In this document: one piece after another, positions 21,271 through 33,160 of the stretch
Layout: the number at the start of each line of letters is the position of its first letter
How positions within the stretch are numbered: position 1 is the first letter of the stretch
Source: Azadirachta indica
Lineage: Eukaryota > Streptophyta > Magnoliopsida > Sapindales > Meliaceae
NCBI GenBank assembly: GCA_022749755.1
Contig: CM040452.1
Span: forward strand, 22,954,773 to 23,018,772
Length of the DNA: 64,000 bases
Direction of reading: 5' to 3'
Notes under the pieces: model-generated
Seen by the model: the letters and a program-made list of their open reading frames with translations, nothing else
The model's database searches: none
What the model was told of the DNA's origin: nothing
Program-made: the position numbers and the translations under genes

Positions 21271-22773
21271 ACAACCTATAAAGTTGAGACAACCTATACT
21301 TGGGAGTTACAAGTGCAACTTCAAACTTATTCTCCATTTCTTCCTACAAATAAGTGCTATAAACAAGTGAGTCTATACAATCAATAAAAGAACACTTATC
21401 TTTAGTAGAAATAGAAGGAATTGATAAAGAATCAAACACTTTATATTGGACAGTTTCTCCCAATATTGTCATTGATAGCCTCCCATTTTGGACATCAATA
21501 ATTGTGTTGGTAGTTGCCATGAATGGTCTACCAAGAAGAATTTATGCTCTTTGTCCTTTGAGGGTGTTCCTTCCATCTCCAAAACCACAAAGTCCACTGG
21601 TACAATGAGCTTGTCTACTTGCACCAACAAATCTTCAATTATTCCCTTTGGATATTTAACTGACTAATCCGCAAGTTGAAGTGTCATAGTTGTAGGCTTA
21701 AGCTTCCCTAAACCTAGTTGCAAGTATATAGAGTATGGCATTAGATTACTACTTGCTCCCAAGTCTAGCATGGCTTTAGCTATGTTCTTATCTCCCATAG
21801 TTATGTTTATGTTGAAACTTCCAGGATCTTTCAATTTTGGAGGCAAATTTTGTTGAAGCACTGCACTGGCAACTTCTGAGACCATGACTTTCTCATTCTT
21901 CTCATATCTTCTCTTTTTGGTGTTAAGTTCCTTGAAAAATTTTTCATATGATGGTATATTTCTAATAACATCCAAAAGAGGTAAGTTAATATCAACCTTA
22001 GAAAGCATCTCAAAAATCTCAGAAAATTATTTATCTTGCTTATTTTCTCTTAAACGGTGCGGATAAGGAATTTGAGGCCTATAAGGCTCGGTTGCCTTAT
22101 GAAAGGATGGAGTAGAAGCTGAATCCTTCTCTTCGCTCTTCTCAGAATGCTTAGAAGGTTGGGGATCTTTAGCTTGTTCTTCTTTGGAAACTTCTTGCTC
22201 CCCATTTTCTGCATCAAGTGGTAAATCATTAGAATTTTCATTATCAAAATGTTTGTTAATAATTTTACCACTCCGTAAGACTGTAACAGCTTTCGCTTGC
22301 TTGGGTTGGCTAGGTAGCTTTCCTTTTTGATGTCCTTGCATGTGTTCTGAAAGTTGCCCAACTTGCATTTTTACCGTCTTCATAGATGTTTTTAAGGAAT
22401 CTAACCTTTGACTATATCTCTCATGGTTTTCTTTACTGACTTGAATGAAGGTGTTCAAGCTCTCCTCTAATGTTGATCTTCTAGGTTGTTCAGGTGACAT
22501 TTTTTGGATTTGATGTTGAATTGGCCTTGAGTTTTGAGCATATGTTGGATTGTTATTAGTCTTCGAAGAGAAATTCGGATGATTTCTCCAACTTAGGTTA
22601 TGTGTTTGCAAAACAATCATGTCTTGACCTAGGTTGGTAAGACTCCATCAAATTAGCTTGTTCTTGTTCACCACCTATGTAAGAATCACAAGGCAAAGAA
22701 CAAGTGTTAACATTATGCCCATAAATACCACAAATTCCACATACCTTATGAGTTGGCTGGTTATTAGTCGTAA
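21271..22773 (-). pseudogene. gag: D gag-protease fragment, right copy
   Basis: Same content as 11057-12560. Here the gag half is a single 197-codon ORF (22620-22027, LSWRNHPNFSS to LRENKQDK), because the extra T of the left copy is absent. The protease ORF (22008-21664) keeps DLGASSNLMPYS. The C-LTR stub lies at 21271-21315 and the zinc knuckle near 22748-22703. Confidence 0.8.
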
Positions 22774-22777
22774 GGAG

Positions 22778-25410
22778 TTTGACTTGAAAAAGGATTTCAA
22801 ATCGAGACGAGCCATATATTTTGTTACTCAGCATCGCATAAGGATCATTGCGATGCATTTTAATTTGTAAACAAAGAAGTTGATTATACAAGTTTTTCAA
22901 GGTTGGAATTGTTGAATGCCAAAAGTATGTGAAAAATGATTTCAATTCGAGACAAGCTGCACATTTTGTTACTCAGCATCATGTGACAGATTGAAAAAAT
23001 GATTTCGAAGCCGGAATTGTCAAACGCGAAACAAACTCAAAAAACGAATCCAATTCAAGATGGGTTACACGTCTTGCTACTTAGCATCGCGTGAGGATCA
23101 TTACGGTGAATTTTTTTTTAAAAACGGGAAAGTTGAAAATGTCCAATTTTCAGTGCTATAATTGTCAAATGCAAAACGGGCTCAGAAAATAATTTTAATT
23201 CGAGACGAGCCATGTCTTGTTATTTAGCATCGCGTGAGGATCGTTGCATTACATTTTAATTTGAAAATGGAGAAGTTGAAAACAAACAATTTTCTAGGGC
23301 AGAACTGTCAAACGCTGAAAGTACGAGAAAAACAATTTCAATTCGAGACGGGCCACAATCCTATTACTCAGCATCGTGTAAAGATCGTTAGGATGCATTT
23401 TAATTCGAAAACGGAGATATTTAAAATATACGATTTTCAAGGCTTAAATTGTCAAACGTGAAAAGTCCTCGAAAAATGATTTCAATTCGAAACGGGCTGC
23501 ACATCTTGTTACTTAGCATCACGTGAGGATCATTGCGGTAAATTTTAATTCAAAAACAGAGATGTTGAAAAAATAATATTTTTGTGGTCGGAATTATCAA
23601 ATGCCACAAGTACGTGAAAAATGATTTCAATTTGAGACAGGCCACACGTCTTGTTAGTCTTGTTACTTAGTATCACGTGAGGATCATTGCAGTATCTTGT
23701 AAATCAAAAATAAAGATTTTAAAAACGGTCGATTTTCAAGGTTGGAATTGTCAAAAGCAAAACGGACTCGAAAAATGATTTCAATTCAACATGCAACACA
23801 CGTCTTGTAACTCAGCATTGCATGATGATCATTACAATGTATTTTATTTCGAAAAACGGAGAAGTTGAAAACGTGCGATTTTTGATCTAGAATCGTCAAA
23901 TGTGAAACAGACTCGGAAAACAATTTCAATTCGAGACGGGTCACATATTTTGTTACTCAGCATTGTGTACAAATTATTATGATGTATTTTAATTTGAAAA
24001 CGGAGAAGTTGATTATATAAGATTTTCGCAATTGGAATTGTCAAATGCCAAAAGTATGCGGAAAACAATTTTACTTTGAAAAGGGCAGCACATTTTGTTA
24101 CTCAACATCGTGTGAGGATCATCGTGCTGCCTTTTAATTTGAAAACAAAGGAGTTGAAAATGTTTGATTTTTGGGGCCGGAATTGTCAAATGCAAAATGG
24201 ACTCAAAAAATGAGTTCAATTCTAGACGGACCACAGATCTTGCTACTCAACATCGCTTGAGAATCCTTATGGTGTATTTTATTTTGAAAAACGGAGAAGT
24301 TGAAAAAGTGCGATTTTTGGGGCGGAATTGTCAAACGGGGAATGGACTCGAAAAATGATTACAATTCGAGACGTGCCACTCATCTTGTTACTCAGCATTG
24401 CATAAAGATCAATGCTGTGCCTTTTAATTTGAAAACAGAGAAGTTAATAAATGTGCGATTTTTGAGGGCTGGAATTGTCAAACGTGAAACAGATTCAAAA
24501 AACGATTTCAATTCGAGGCAGGCCACACATCTTGTTACTCAACATCATGTAAGGATCGTTGTGTTGTCTTTTAATTCGAAGATGAAAATGTTCATTTTTC
24601 GGGACCGTAATTGTTAAACGCAAAATGGACTGGAAAAACAATTTCAATTCGAGACGGGGCAGCTCATCCTGCTGCTCAGCATCACGTGAAGATTATTACG
24701 GCATATTTTATTTCAAAAAACGGAGATGTTGAAAATGTTTGATTTTCGGGGCCGAAATTGTGAAACGTGAAAATTGTTCAAAAAACGATTTCAATTCGAA
24801 ACAGGTCACGTATCTTATTACTCAGCATCGTGTGAGGATCATTGTGGTGCCTTTAAATTTGAAAATAGAGAAGTTGAAAATGTACGACATTCGGAGTTAG
24901 AATTGTCAAACGCGAAACAAACTCGGAAATCGATTTCAATTCAAAACAGGCCATATGTCTTGTTACTTAGCATTGTGTGAGAATCGTTGTGGTGCCTTTT
25001 AATTTAAAAATAGAGAAGTTGAAAATGTACAATATTTGAGGCTAGAATTGTCAAACGCGAAATAGAATTGAAAAATGATTTCAATTCAAGACGGGTCACA
25101 CGTCTTGTTGCTCAGCGTCGTGTGTGCATAGTTGTGGTGCCTTTTAAATCGAAAATAGAGAAGTTAAAAATGTTCGATTTTCAAGGCCGGAATTGTCAAA
25201 CGTGAAACGGCCTCAAAAAACGATTTCTTTTCGAAATGAGCCACAGGTCTTGTTACTCAGTATCGCATGAGGATCGTTGCGATGCATTTTAATTTGAAAA
25301 TGAAGAAAGTGAAAACATACGATTCTTGGGGCCGAAATTATCAAATGGGAAACAAACTCAAAAAATTATTTAAATTCGAGATGGTCCACATGTCTTGTTA
25401 CTCAGCATAA
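22778..25410 (+). repeat. 145-bp tandem array, right copy
   Basis: Unit-for-unit match to 12565-15198, with a few substitutions (for example TTTAGC for TTCAGC near 23223). It ends in CTCAGCATAA, where C is inserted; CATAA (25406-25410) is the target duplication. Confidence 0.95.
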
Positions 25411-26846
25411 TGATGAATGTTTAAAAGTGAGGGTTTATAAAGAGAAATATTATGATTCACACTTAATAATGTTCTTCTATTCCCCAATAATGAAGCATAT
25501 TCCTTTATATTGAATTGTAAAACATGAATTGGACTAAATAGTTGGTTTTGCGCAGGTTTCGTATAATGAGCGTATCTTTCAATCCAAATTATCAATTCAT
25601 ACGATTCTTGGGCTGAACAAACATAAACTCATCATTTCACAACTTTGTAAGCTAAAAGTTGGACTAGTTTGAGCAATTAATGGGACGAAATTGGGCTTCA
25701 ACAGAACTCAAGTGCATCTTTGAACCAGCCCAACGTGCTTCTGTATTTGCGCCGTATCTCCCTAAATATGTAACGAAAAATTATATGCTTAGTTGATCTA
25801 GAAAGCTGAGACAGGGATCTAAATTATTTATGTTTTGTACTTTCTCAAATTTCAACTGGTCGGTTACCAAAAAGAGCTATCATTCTAAAAGGGCGGTGGA
25901 GAAATGCGACTTGAACATCTCTGCCTATTTTCAACACAACTCACGGTCTAAAATAGAAATAAGAGCGAGATATGGACCATTAGAAAGATGAGTTATCCAC
26001 CTACAACTTTGAAGAAGAATGCTTTACGAAATTCGGTGGTTTTCATGGTCAAAGATATGTTGGAAGTTGGTAGAGCGTGATTAATTGGAAATTGACCAAA
26101 TTATGTTCACACATGTGGAATGTCTTTTGTTTTACCTATATAAAGGAAGACGTGGAAGTGAGGAAGGGGATCAGTTTTGTTTCCATTTTTATTTTCTTGT
26201 TGTAATTTGAACTTTAATTAAATGATGTATTTCTAATTTCGTAATTAGGGCTAAGGGTGAACTTTTGATGATTTTATAGTTTTGTTCTTTGATCCTTTGT
26301 TTTGTTCTTCATTGTTAATCTTTTTATTGATTGAGTACTATATTTTGCAAGTGATTTTGAATTGTTAGATCACTTCTTTTGTTCTTTGTGCTTAAATGTG
26401 TTGTTTTCATCATCCAATTAAGATCACTTCTTTTGATTCTTACATATCAAGAGTAAGACAATTTATAGTTTTTAACCATCAACTAAAAGGTAAGTCTTTT
26501 GATTTCTTTGTGCTTAAATGTTTTCTTTATCATCCAAGTAAGATCACTTCTTTTGATTCTTAATTGTGTTTTTTTTTAAAAAAAAAAGAAGATCAAGAAT
26601 AAATTCTATATAAATCATTAAAATGGATCCCTAATGTCCTAGTATATAATAATATTGAATTTAAATTTGACAATAAGCAAATTCACTCCATTTCTCATAA
26701 TATTGGAATATTTGGACTTGTAATATTTAGACATTTGGACTTGTGGACTTAATATAACATATTCCCTGTGGACCGACATTCGGACTTCCAAACTTTATTA
26801 CTTGAGACAACCTATACTTGAAAATTACAACCTTTAAATTGTAGCA
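25411..26846 (+). repeat. C 5' LTR
   Basis: 1436 bases, TGATGAATG to GTAGCA, TATA box at 26137-26144. Minus-strand ORFs here are chance. Confidence 0.93.
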
Positions 26847-26852
26847 AGTTTT

Positions 26853-26870
26853 TGGTGCCGTTGCTGGGGA
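26853..26870 (+). promoter_or_regulatory. C primer-binding site, tRNA-Asp type
   Basis: TGGTGCCGTTGCTGGGGA, identical to the left copy, six bases inside the LTR. Confidence 0.75.
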
Positions 26871-27232
26871 GTATGGTTTGTTTACTAGTTCTTGTTTAAT
26901 TTTCTTTTATTAACTTTAACCTCTAACTCTAACTCTAACTTTAACATTTTTTTTTATTTACTTGTTGTTATTTATTTTTATTGGGAGGCTCAGCTGCCCA
27001 TTTATATTTACATTATGGTTGGTCCTACATATACCACCTAATTTTTGTTGTTCATTTTGTTCATGGTAAGCTTAGCCACCTTTCTTAATTTTTTTTCTAT
27101 TACGTATTGTGTTGTTATTTTTATTTACAATAATTTTATTAAGAGGAAGGTTATACCACCTCTTTTCTTTTTTTATTTCTTTTATTGTGCTAACATTTTA
27201 TTTTATTGTATTTTACTTTATTGTGTTTTTTA

Positions 27233-27270
<38 letters not shown>

Positions 27271-27385
27271 TATTATGCTTGGATGGTATCGTGATCCTCA
27301 TTCTCATCGATTGGTGAAAGGTAATTCTGAAACCTCTTTTGAAAATTTGTTTGATTCATTTTCAAATTCACACACAACTAATACT
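26871..27385 (+). other. C leader with TTA microsatellite
   Basis: T-rich, with a (TTA)n run at ~27232-27276 that is shorter than in the left copy and interrupted by TATATT. An upstream in-frame MLGWYRDPHSHRL could extend gag to 27275, but MAENESI at 27386 is a better start. Confidence 0.6.
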
Positions 27386-28981
27386 ATGGCTGAAAATGAA
27401 AGTATACATGGAGAAAATGAAAATCATCATGTTCGAACTATGCGTGAATATTTGCAACCTCCTCGAAATTCATCTCCTTCATGCTTTATTTTTCTGCTTA
27501 ATGCAAATAACTTCAGATTTAAGCCCGGTATGATTCCTTTACTTCCTAATTTCCATGGCTTAAAGTCTGAAAGTCCTTATTTGCATTTGAAAGAATTTAA
27601 GGAAGTATGTGCCACATTTATGGATCAAACATATAGTGAAGAAATAATTAAGCTAAAATTGTTTCCTTTTTCTTTAAAAGATAAAAGAAAAACATAGCTT
27701 AATTCATTAAGACCTAGATCTATAGGCACATGGCAAGAAATGCAAACCAAGTTTTTAAAGCAATTTTTTCCAATACATAAAACGAATCTTTCAAGAGACA
27801 AATTTAAAATTTTTGTCAAAAAGGAAATGAAACCTATTTTCAATGTTTGGAAAGATTTAAAAACTTGTTGAATTCATGACCACACCATGGTTTTGAAAAA
27901 TGGCGTACGATAAGTTTCTTTTATGAAGGTTAACACTAGAGACAAAATAATTTGTTGAAACAATGTGTAATGGTGAATTTTTAGACAAAAACCCAGAAGA
28001 AGCTTTAGAGTATTTAGATCATTTAGCTGAGAACTCTCAATCCTGGCAAACCACTAGTTCTTCTGAAAATTCAATTAGATCTAATATGGCTAGTTCTAGT
28101 GGGGGTAAATATAATTTGAGTCAAGAAGATATTCTAAGTGCTAGAATTACAAATTTAACGAGAAAGATTGAAGCCATGAAATTAAGGAAAGTTAAAGAGG
28201 TCAAATCTGTGCATAATGATAAACTTTGTGAAATTTGTGAAGTCATGGGACATTCCACTCAAGATTGTCCAAATTTTCCTATTTTTAAAGAAGTGTTGCA
28301 TGACCAAGCAAATTCTATGAATTCCTTCAAAAAGCCTTTTTCCTCTAATTCTCCATATTCTGAAACATACAATCCTAGATGGAGAAATCACCCAAATTTT
28401 AATTGGAAAAATGATAATCATGCCCATCGACTACCTCAAAGACCTTCAAATTTTCCACCATACCATTCACCACATTTGAAAACTCTTGAGGAAACGTTGC
28501 AAACATTCATGCAAGGGCAAACAAGCATAAACAATCAAACATCACAAGCCATTAATGATATCAAGAATACACTTTCAACATTGACCTCAACTTTGTGTAG
28601 TCAAGAGAAAGGTAAATTTCCTGCTCAACCACAACCAAATCTAGCGGGTCAATTTCATGTAAGTGATTCTAACTCAAATGGCACACAACACGAGAATGCC
28701 AACTCCATCACTACTCTCCAAAGTGGTAAGGTCATTGATAAAACCATTTCTTTGAAAGAGATTGAACCTAAAGAATCATCAAAAAATTAGTGAGTGAGGA
28801 AAATAATGTTGAACCTAAGATGTGTGATGTTAAAAAATGCCCTATCCCTGCTCCTTTTCCTCAAAGATTCCAATCAATTCAAAAGTTGAACCAAAATTCT
28901 GAAATTTTTGAACTTTTTAAGCAAGTCAAAATTAACATTCCTTTGTTAGATGCAATTAAATAAGTTCTTTCTTATGCCAAA
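27386..28981 (+). pseudogene. gag: C gag
   Basis: Open from 27386 to a TAG at 27695-27697 (in place of Trp), then readable in the same register as LNSLRPRSIGTWQEMQTKF. ORF 27963-28790 (275 codons) holds MCNGEFLDKNPEEALEYLDH, the CCHC knuckle CEICEVMGHSTQDC and TTLQSGKVIDK. Two extra A at ~28785 break the frame compared with the left copy; the rest (NSEIFELFKQVKINIPLLDA) follows to 28981. Gag would form the capsid-like particle and bind element RNA through the knuckle. Confidence 0.85.
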
Positions 28982-29731
28982 TTTTTAAAAGATTTATGAA
29001 CTGTTAAAAGGAAGCTTAATGTTCAAAAGAAAGCATTTTTAACTGAAAAAGTTAGTTCGATTATTCAATATAACACTCCACCAAAATATAAAGATCCTAG
29101 TTGTCCCACCATTTCTTGTGTAATTGGAAATTTTAGGATAAACCATACTTTACTTGATCTTGGTGCAAGTGTTAATTTGTTGCCATATTCAGTGTATGAG
29201 CAATTAGGTTTAGGTGAGCTTAAACCTACTTCTACAACACTTCAACTTGCTGATCGTTCTGTGAAAATATCACGAGGAATACTTGAGGATGTGTTAGTTC
29301 AAGTAAATAAATTTTACTTTCTTGTAGATTTTATTGTCTTACACACACAACTTGTTTTTAGCTCAAGCACCCAAATTCCTGTCATATTAGGACGTCCATT
29401 TCTTACTACATCTAATGCAATAATCAATTGTAAAAATGGAGTTCTAAAATTATCCTTTGGAAACATGACATTGGAAATGAATGTGTTTAATATTTGCAAG
29501 CAACCTAGTGAAAATGATGACATGTATGAAGAAGTTAGTTATATTGAGGAGCTCGTTCATGACTACTTTAATGTTTCATCTTTTTCTAATCCCTTGGATG
29601 CTTGTTTAAATGGTTACAATGATTTCAATTTTGATGAAAATTTTGAAGTGTCTCATATTTATTCTCTTTTAAAATCTTCTCAGGTTTTGGAAGTTAATGG
29701 ATGGAGATCAAAATTTGAAGACTTACCTTAA
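28982..29731 (+). pseudogene. pol: C protease region
   Basis: DLGASVNLLPYSVY spans 29157-29198, and ORF 29177-29731 (184 codons) continues with GELKPTSTTLQLADRSVKIS and VILGRPFLTTSNAIINCKNG. It has one codon more than the left copy (GAA near 29529). Protease would cut Gag-Pol into working proteins. The 5' part is in another frame. Confidence 0.8.
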
Positions 29732-29746
29732 CGTGCTGATAAACCG

Positions 29747-30930
29747 ATGCCATCGAGTGTTCAACCATCAAAACTTGAATTGAAACCATTACCATCTGAC
29801 CTCAAGTATGCTTTCTTGGGTGCTAATGAAACTTTTCCGGTGATAATTTCTTCTAAACTCAGTGCTCTTCAAGAATGTAAGTTGTTCGAAATTCTAAAAT
29901 TGCATAAACATGCTTTAGGATGGACAATAGCTGACATAAAAGGAATTAATCCTTTGATTTGCACACATAAGATATATTTGAAAGATAATGCCAAATCATC
30001 TAGACAAATGCAACGTAGGCTAAATCTTAATATGAAGAGGTAGTGAGAAATGAAGTTTTCAAGTTTTTAGATGTAGGGATCATTTATCCTATTTCTGATA
30101 GCATATGGGTAAGTCCTACACAAGTTGTACCTAAGAAATCTTGAGTTATTGTATTCAAAAATGAAAATAATGAATTAATTCCAACTAGAACAATTACTGG
30201 CTGGAGAATGTGCATTGACTATAGGAAACTCAATTCAATAACTAGGAAAGATCATTTCCCGTTACCATTCATGGATCAAATGTTAGAAAGGGTAGCTGGA
30301 CATTCATTTTATTGTTTTCTAGATGGGTATTCTGGGTATAACCAAATTGAAATTGCACCTGAAGACCAAGAAAAGACCACTTTCACTTGTCCATTTAGAA
30401 CTTTTGCATATAGAAGGATACCATTTGGATTGTGTAATGCACCAGCTACATTTTAAAGATGCATGCTTAGTATTTTTAGTGATATGGTTGAACGATTTCT
30501 TGAAATTTTCATGGATGAGTTTTCTGTTTTTGGTGTTTCATTTGAGGATTGCTTATCTAACTTGGAAAAAGTTTTAATTAGGTGTGAAGAAAAGAATCTT
30601 GTGCTTAATTGGAAAAAATGTCATTTCATGGTCACAAATGGTATTGTGTTTGGTCACATTGTCTCATCAAAAGGAATTGAAGTAGATAAATCTAAAATTG
30701 AATTAATTGCCAATTTACCTGTTCCTAAGTCTGTTAAAAATGTTAGATCATTTTTAGGATATGCTGGTTTTTATAGGAGATTTATCAAAGACTTTAGTGT
30801 TATATCAAGACCATTGTGCAATCTCTTATTAAAAGATGCTCTCTTTGAGTGGACTCAGTCATGTCAAGAAGCTTTTATCGACTTTAAAACCATGCTAACA
30901 TCTGCTCTTATCATGCAGCCTCCGAATTAG
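29747..30930 (+). pseudogene. pol: C reverse transcriptase
   Basis: Blocks in order: SDLKYAFLGANETFPVIISS, GWTIADIKGINPLICTHKIY (frame lost at 30035, one A fewer than the left copy), MCIDYRKLNSITRKDHFPLP, DGYSGYNQIEIAPEDQEKTT, IPFGLCNAPATF with TAA at 30454-30456, and VERFLEIFMDEFSVFG. The second catalytic Asp is Glu here as in the left copy. ORF 30463-30930 continues through the thumb ([20 protein letters not shown]). Athila assignment rests on the CEEKNLVLNWKKCHFMV and SKGIEVDKSKIE blocks. Confidence 0.87.
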
Positions 30931-31335
30931 ACTTTACTTTTTGAAATCATGTGCGATGCTAGCGATTATGCTGTTGGAGCTGTTTTAGGACAACGAAAGG
31001 ACAAGAAACCCTATGTGATTTACTATGTTAGTAAACCTTAAATAGTGCTCAAATGAATTATTCTACCACTGAAAAGAAATTACTTGCAGTAGTATTTGCA
31101 TTGGATAAATTTCGATCTTATCTTATTGGCTTACCCATTGTGATTTTTAGTGATCATGCAGTATTAAAATATCTTCTCTCTCAAAAAGGATGCTAAACCT
31201 AAATTGATTAGGTGGATTCTACTACTTCAAGAATTTGATCTCACAATTCAAGACAAAAAAGGAGTACAAAATGTGGTTGCTGATCACTTGTCAAGACTTA
31301 TGTTTGAAGAATCGATTGAGACAACACCGATTAAT
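30931..31335 (+). pseudogene. pol: C RNase H
   Basis: MCDASDYAVGAVLGQRKDKK at 30949 onward; a one-base loss at ~31036 and two extra bases at ~31185 shift the frame. The C-terminal block readable from the bases is a [16 protein letters not shown] end near 31266-31305, the usual close of gypsy RNase H. Confidence 0.8.
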
Positions 31336-32700
31336 GACAATTTTCCTGATGAGCAACTTTTCAATGTTTCTATTTTACCTTGATTTGCTGATATTGTCAA
31401 TTTTCTTGTTACAGGTCAAATGCCAAATCATTGGAATGCTCAAGATAAAAAGAAATTTTTAAGGGAGGTACGCAATTTCTTTTGGGATGATTCATATCTT
31501 TTCCAATATTGCCCTGACCAAATTATAAGGAGATGTCTACCAAACAATGAAAATCAAAATATCATTTCTTTTTGTCATTCCGAAGCATGTGGTGGTCATT
31601 TTTCTTCAAAGAAAACTGCTGCGAAAATATTGCAATGTGGATTTTATTGGCCCACCTTATTTAAAGACAAAAATACATTTTGTAAAACATGTGACCATTG
31701 TCAAAAATTAGGTGAAATAACTCGTAGAAACATGATGCCATTAAATCCTATTTTAGTCATTGAAATATTTGATTGTTGGGGTATTGATTTTATGGGTCCT
31801 TTTCCATCTTCTTTTGAATATCAATACATTTTAGTTGGAGTTGACTATGTTTCAAAATGGGTAGAGGCAATTTCTTGCAAAAATAATAATCATAAAATTG
31901 TTTTGAAATTTTTAAAAGAAAACATTTTTTCAAGATTTGGAGTGCCTCGAGCCATAATAAGTGATAGAGGTTTACATTTTTGTAATAAGCCTTTTGAGAA
32001 TTTAATGAAAAAATATAGAATTACACATAAAGTTTCAACCCCTTATCACCCACAAACAAGTGGACAAGTTGAACTTGCCAATAGAGAAATAAAACATATT
32101 TTTTGAAAAAACGGTAAAGCCGAATCGTAAGGATTGGTCTTTAAGACTAACCGATGCACTTTGAGCTTATCGAACTGCTTTTAAATCATCACTTGGCATG
32201 TCTCCTTATAGACTTGTTTTTGGAAAGGCTTGTCACCTACCGGTGGAATTAGAACATAAAGCTTTTTGGGCCATTAAAATGCTTAATTTTGACTTAGATA
32301 AAGCAGGATCATTGAGAAAACTCCAAATAGATGAACTTGAAAAAATTAGGAATGAAGCTTACGAGAATTCTAGAATTTACAAAGAGAAAATGAAGGTGTT
32401 TCATGATAAACATATTATTAGAAAATCATTTGAACCTTTACAAAAAGTTCTTTTGTATGATTCAAGATTGCATCTATTTCCTGGCAAACTTTGCTCAAAA
32501 TGGAGAAGTCCCTTCATTGTTAAGAAGGTTTACCCACATGGCGCTGTTGAAATTGAGAACCCCAAAAATGGTAATGTTTTTAAAGTTAATGGACACAGTT
32601 TAAAGCCATTCTTTGAGAATTTTCCAAGCGAGTTAGAGTTTATCACTTTGAATGAACCTGTTTACAACACTGGATTATTTTTTTTTTTGTATATACATTA
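31336..32700 (+). pseudogene. pol: C integrase
   Basis: ORF 31420-32106 (228 codons) contains the HHCC zinc domain (HSEACGGHF then CKTCDHC), the first catalytic Asp in WGIDFMGPF, the second in IISDRGLHF and the Glu in SGQVELANREIK, so D,D,E is complete. One extra T at ~32100 and a TGA at 32161 (expected Trp in DAL.AYRTAFK) break it, and ORF 32198-32776 supplies the C-terminus: [40 protein letters not shown] and [13 protein letters not shown]. No chromodomain is seen. The true end is probably shortly after 32680, beyond which the ORF reads low-complexity Phe/Tyr. Confidence 0.87.
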
Positions 32701-32872
32701 CTTGTTTTCTTGTGTTATTAATTTTATTGATTCCATTGTTTGTTTTCAGTTATTTTGCCGGTCAAGTGGCGGATAACGGTACTCCGTGACTCTTTAAGTC
32801 GGTTCTTTTAGTTACCCAAAATTACTGATACAATTTTTTTTCTCACTTCTTTTTCTGTTCTTTTCTTTCATT

Positions 32873-33160
32873 ATGGATGTCATTCTTTCTAGATTGCAAA
32901 CATATTTTCCTTCTTTTTCTAAAGATGTTATACGAAAAATGTACCAATCTAGGTGTGCAAGATTAAGAATGCTTATGCAAAAAGGTATTCCTGAAGATGT
33001 GCAATGGATAATTGAAGCAAAGGTACGTTTAGCAGGTGAGTTTTCTGATTCATTTGTTTCACGCATGCCTGGTTTAGGTAAGAGCTCTTTTGCAAAGAAA
33101 CGAAGAGCGAAAAGGTTACAAGTGTGTCACAATTGTGCATGTTCAACCTGTAACAAGTGA
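32873..33160 (+). CDS. Small basic Cys-rich protein, resembles viral nucleic-acid-binding proteins (N-terminal part)
   Basis: 95 codons from ATG 32873 to TGA 33158-33160. Residues 1-65 look helical and charged; residues 70-81 are KSSFAKKRRAKR, directly followed by Cys85, Cys88, Cys90 and Cys93. A Gly/Ser-rich lead-in, a basic RRA core and a CxxC pair is the signature I associate with the small 3' nucleic-acid-binding proteins of carlaviruses and relatives (Pfam Viral_NABP); this is recognition by motif, not alignment. The gene stands alone between integrase and the LOG-family gene, in the slot of an env-like ORF. A TTTGTTTTCAG acceptor-like site at 32739-32749 could give it a spliced mRNA. 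The TGA is in frame with the ORF at 33176. Confidence 0.45.
   Translation: MDVILSRLQTYFPSFSKDVIRKMYQSRCARLRMLMQKGIPEDVQWIIEAKVRLAGEFSDSFVSRMPGLGKSSFAKKRRAKRLQVCHNCACSTCNK

Larger units (their letters stand above)
21080..31193. repeat. Right copy of the ~10.1 kb duplicated block starting at the N gap
   Basis: Begins inside the A3 LTR at the point matching 10866 and follows the left copy through D, the tandem array and C to the point matching 20979. Differences are sparse single-base changes and homopolymer or microsatellite indels, at the level expected between haplotypes or assembly variants. Confidence 0.9.

Noticed and set aside
21080..31193. A second independent C insertion
   Set aside because: Same CATAA flank, same array phase and same D and A3 junctions as the left copy: one locus represented twice.
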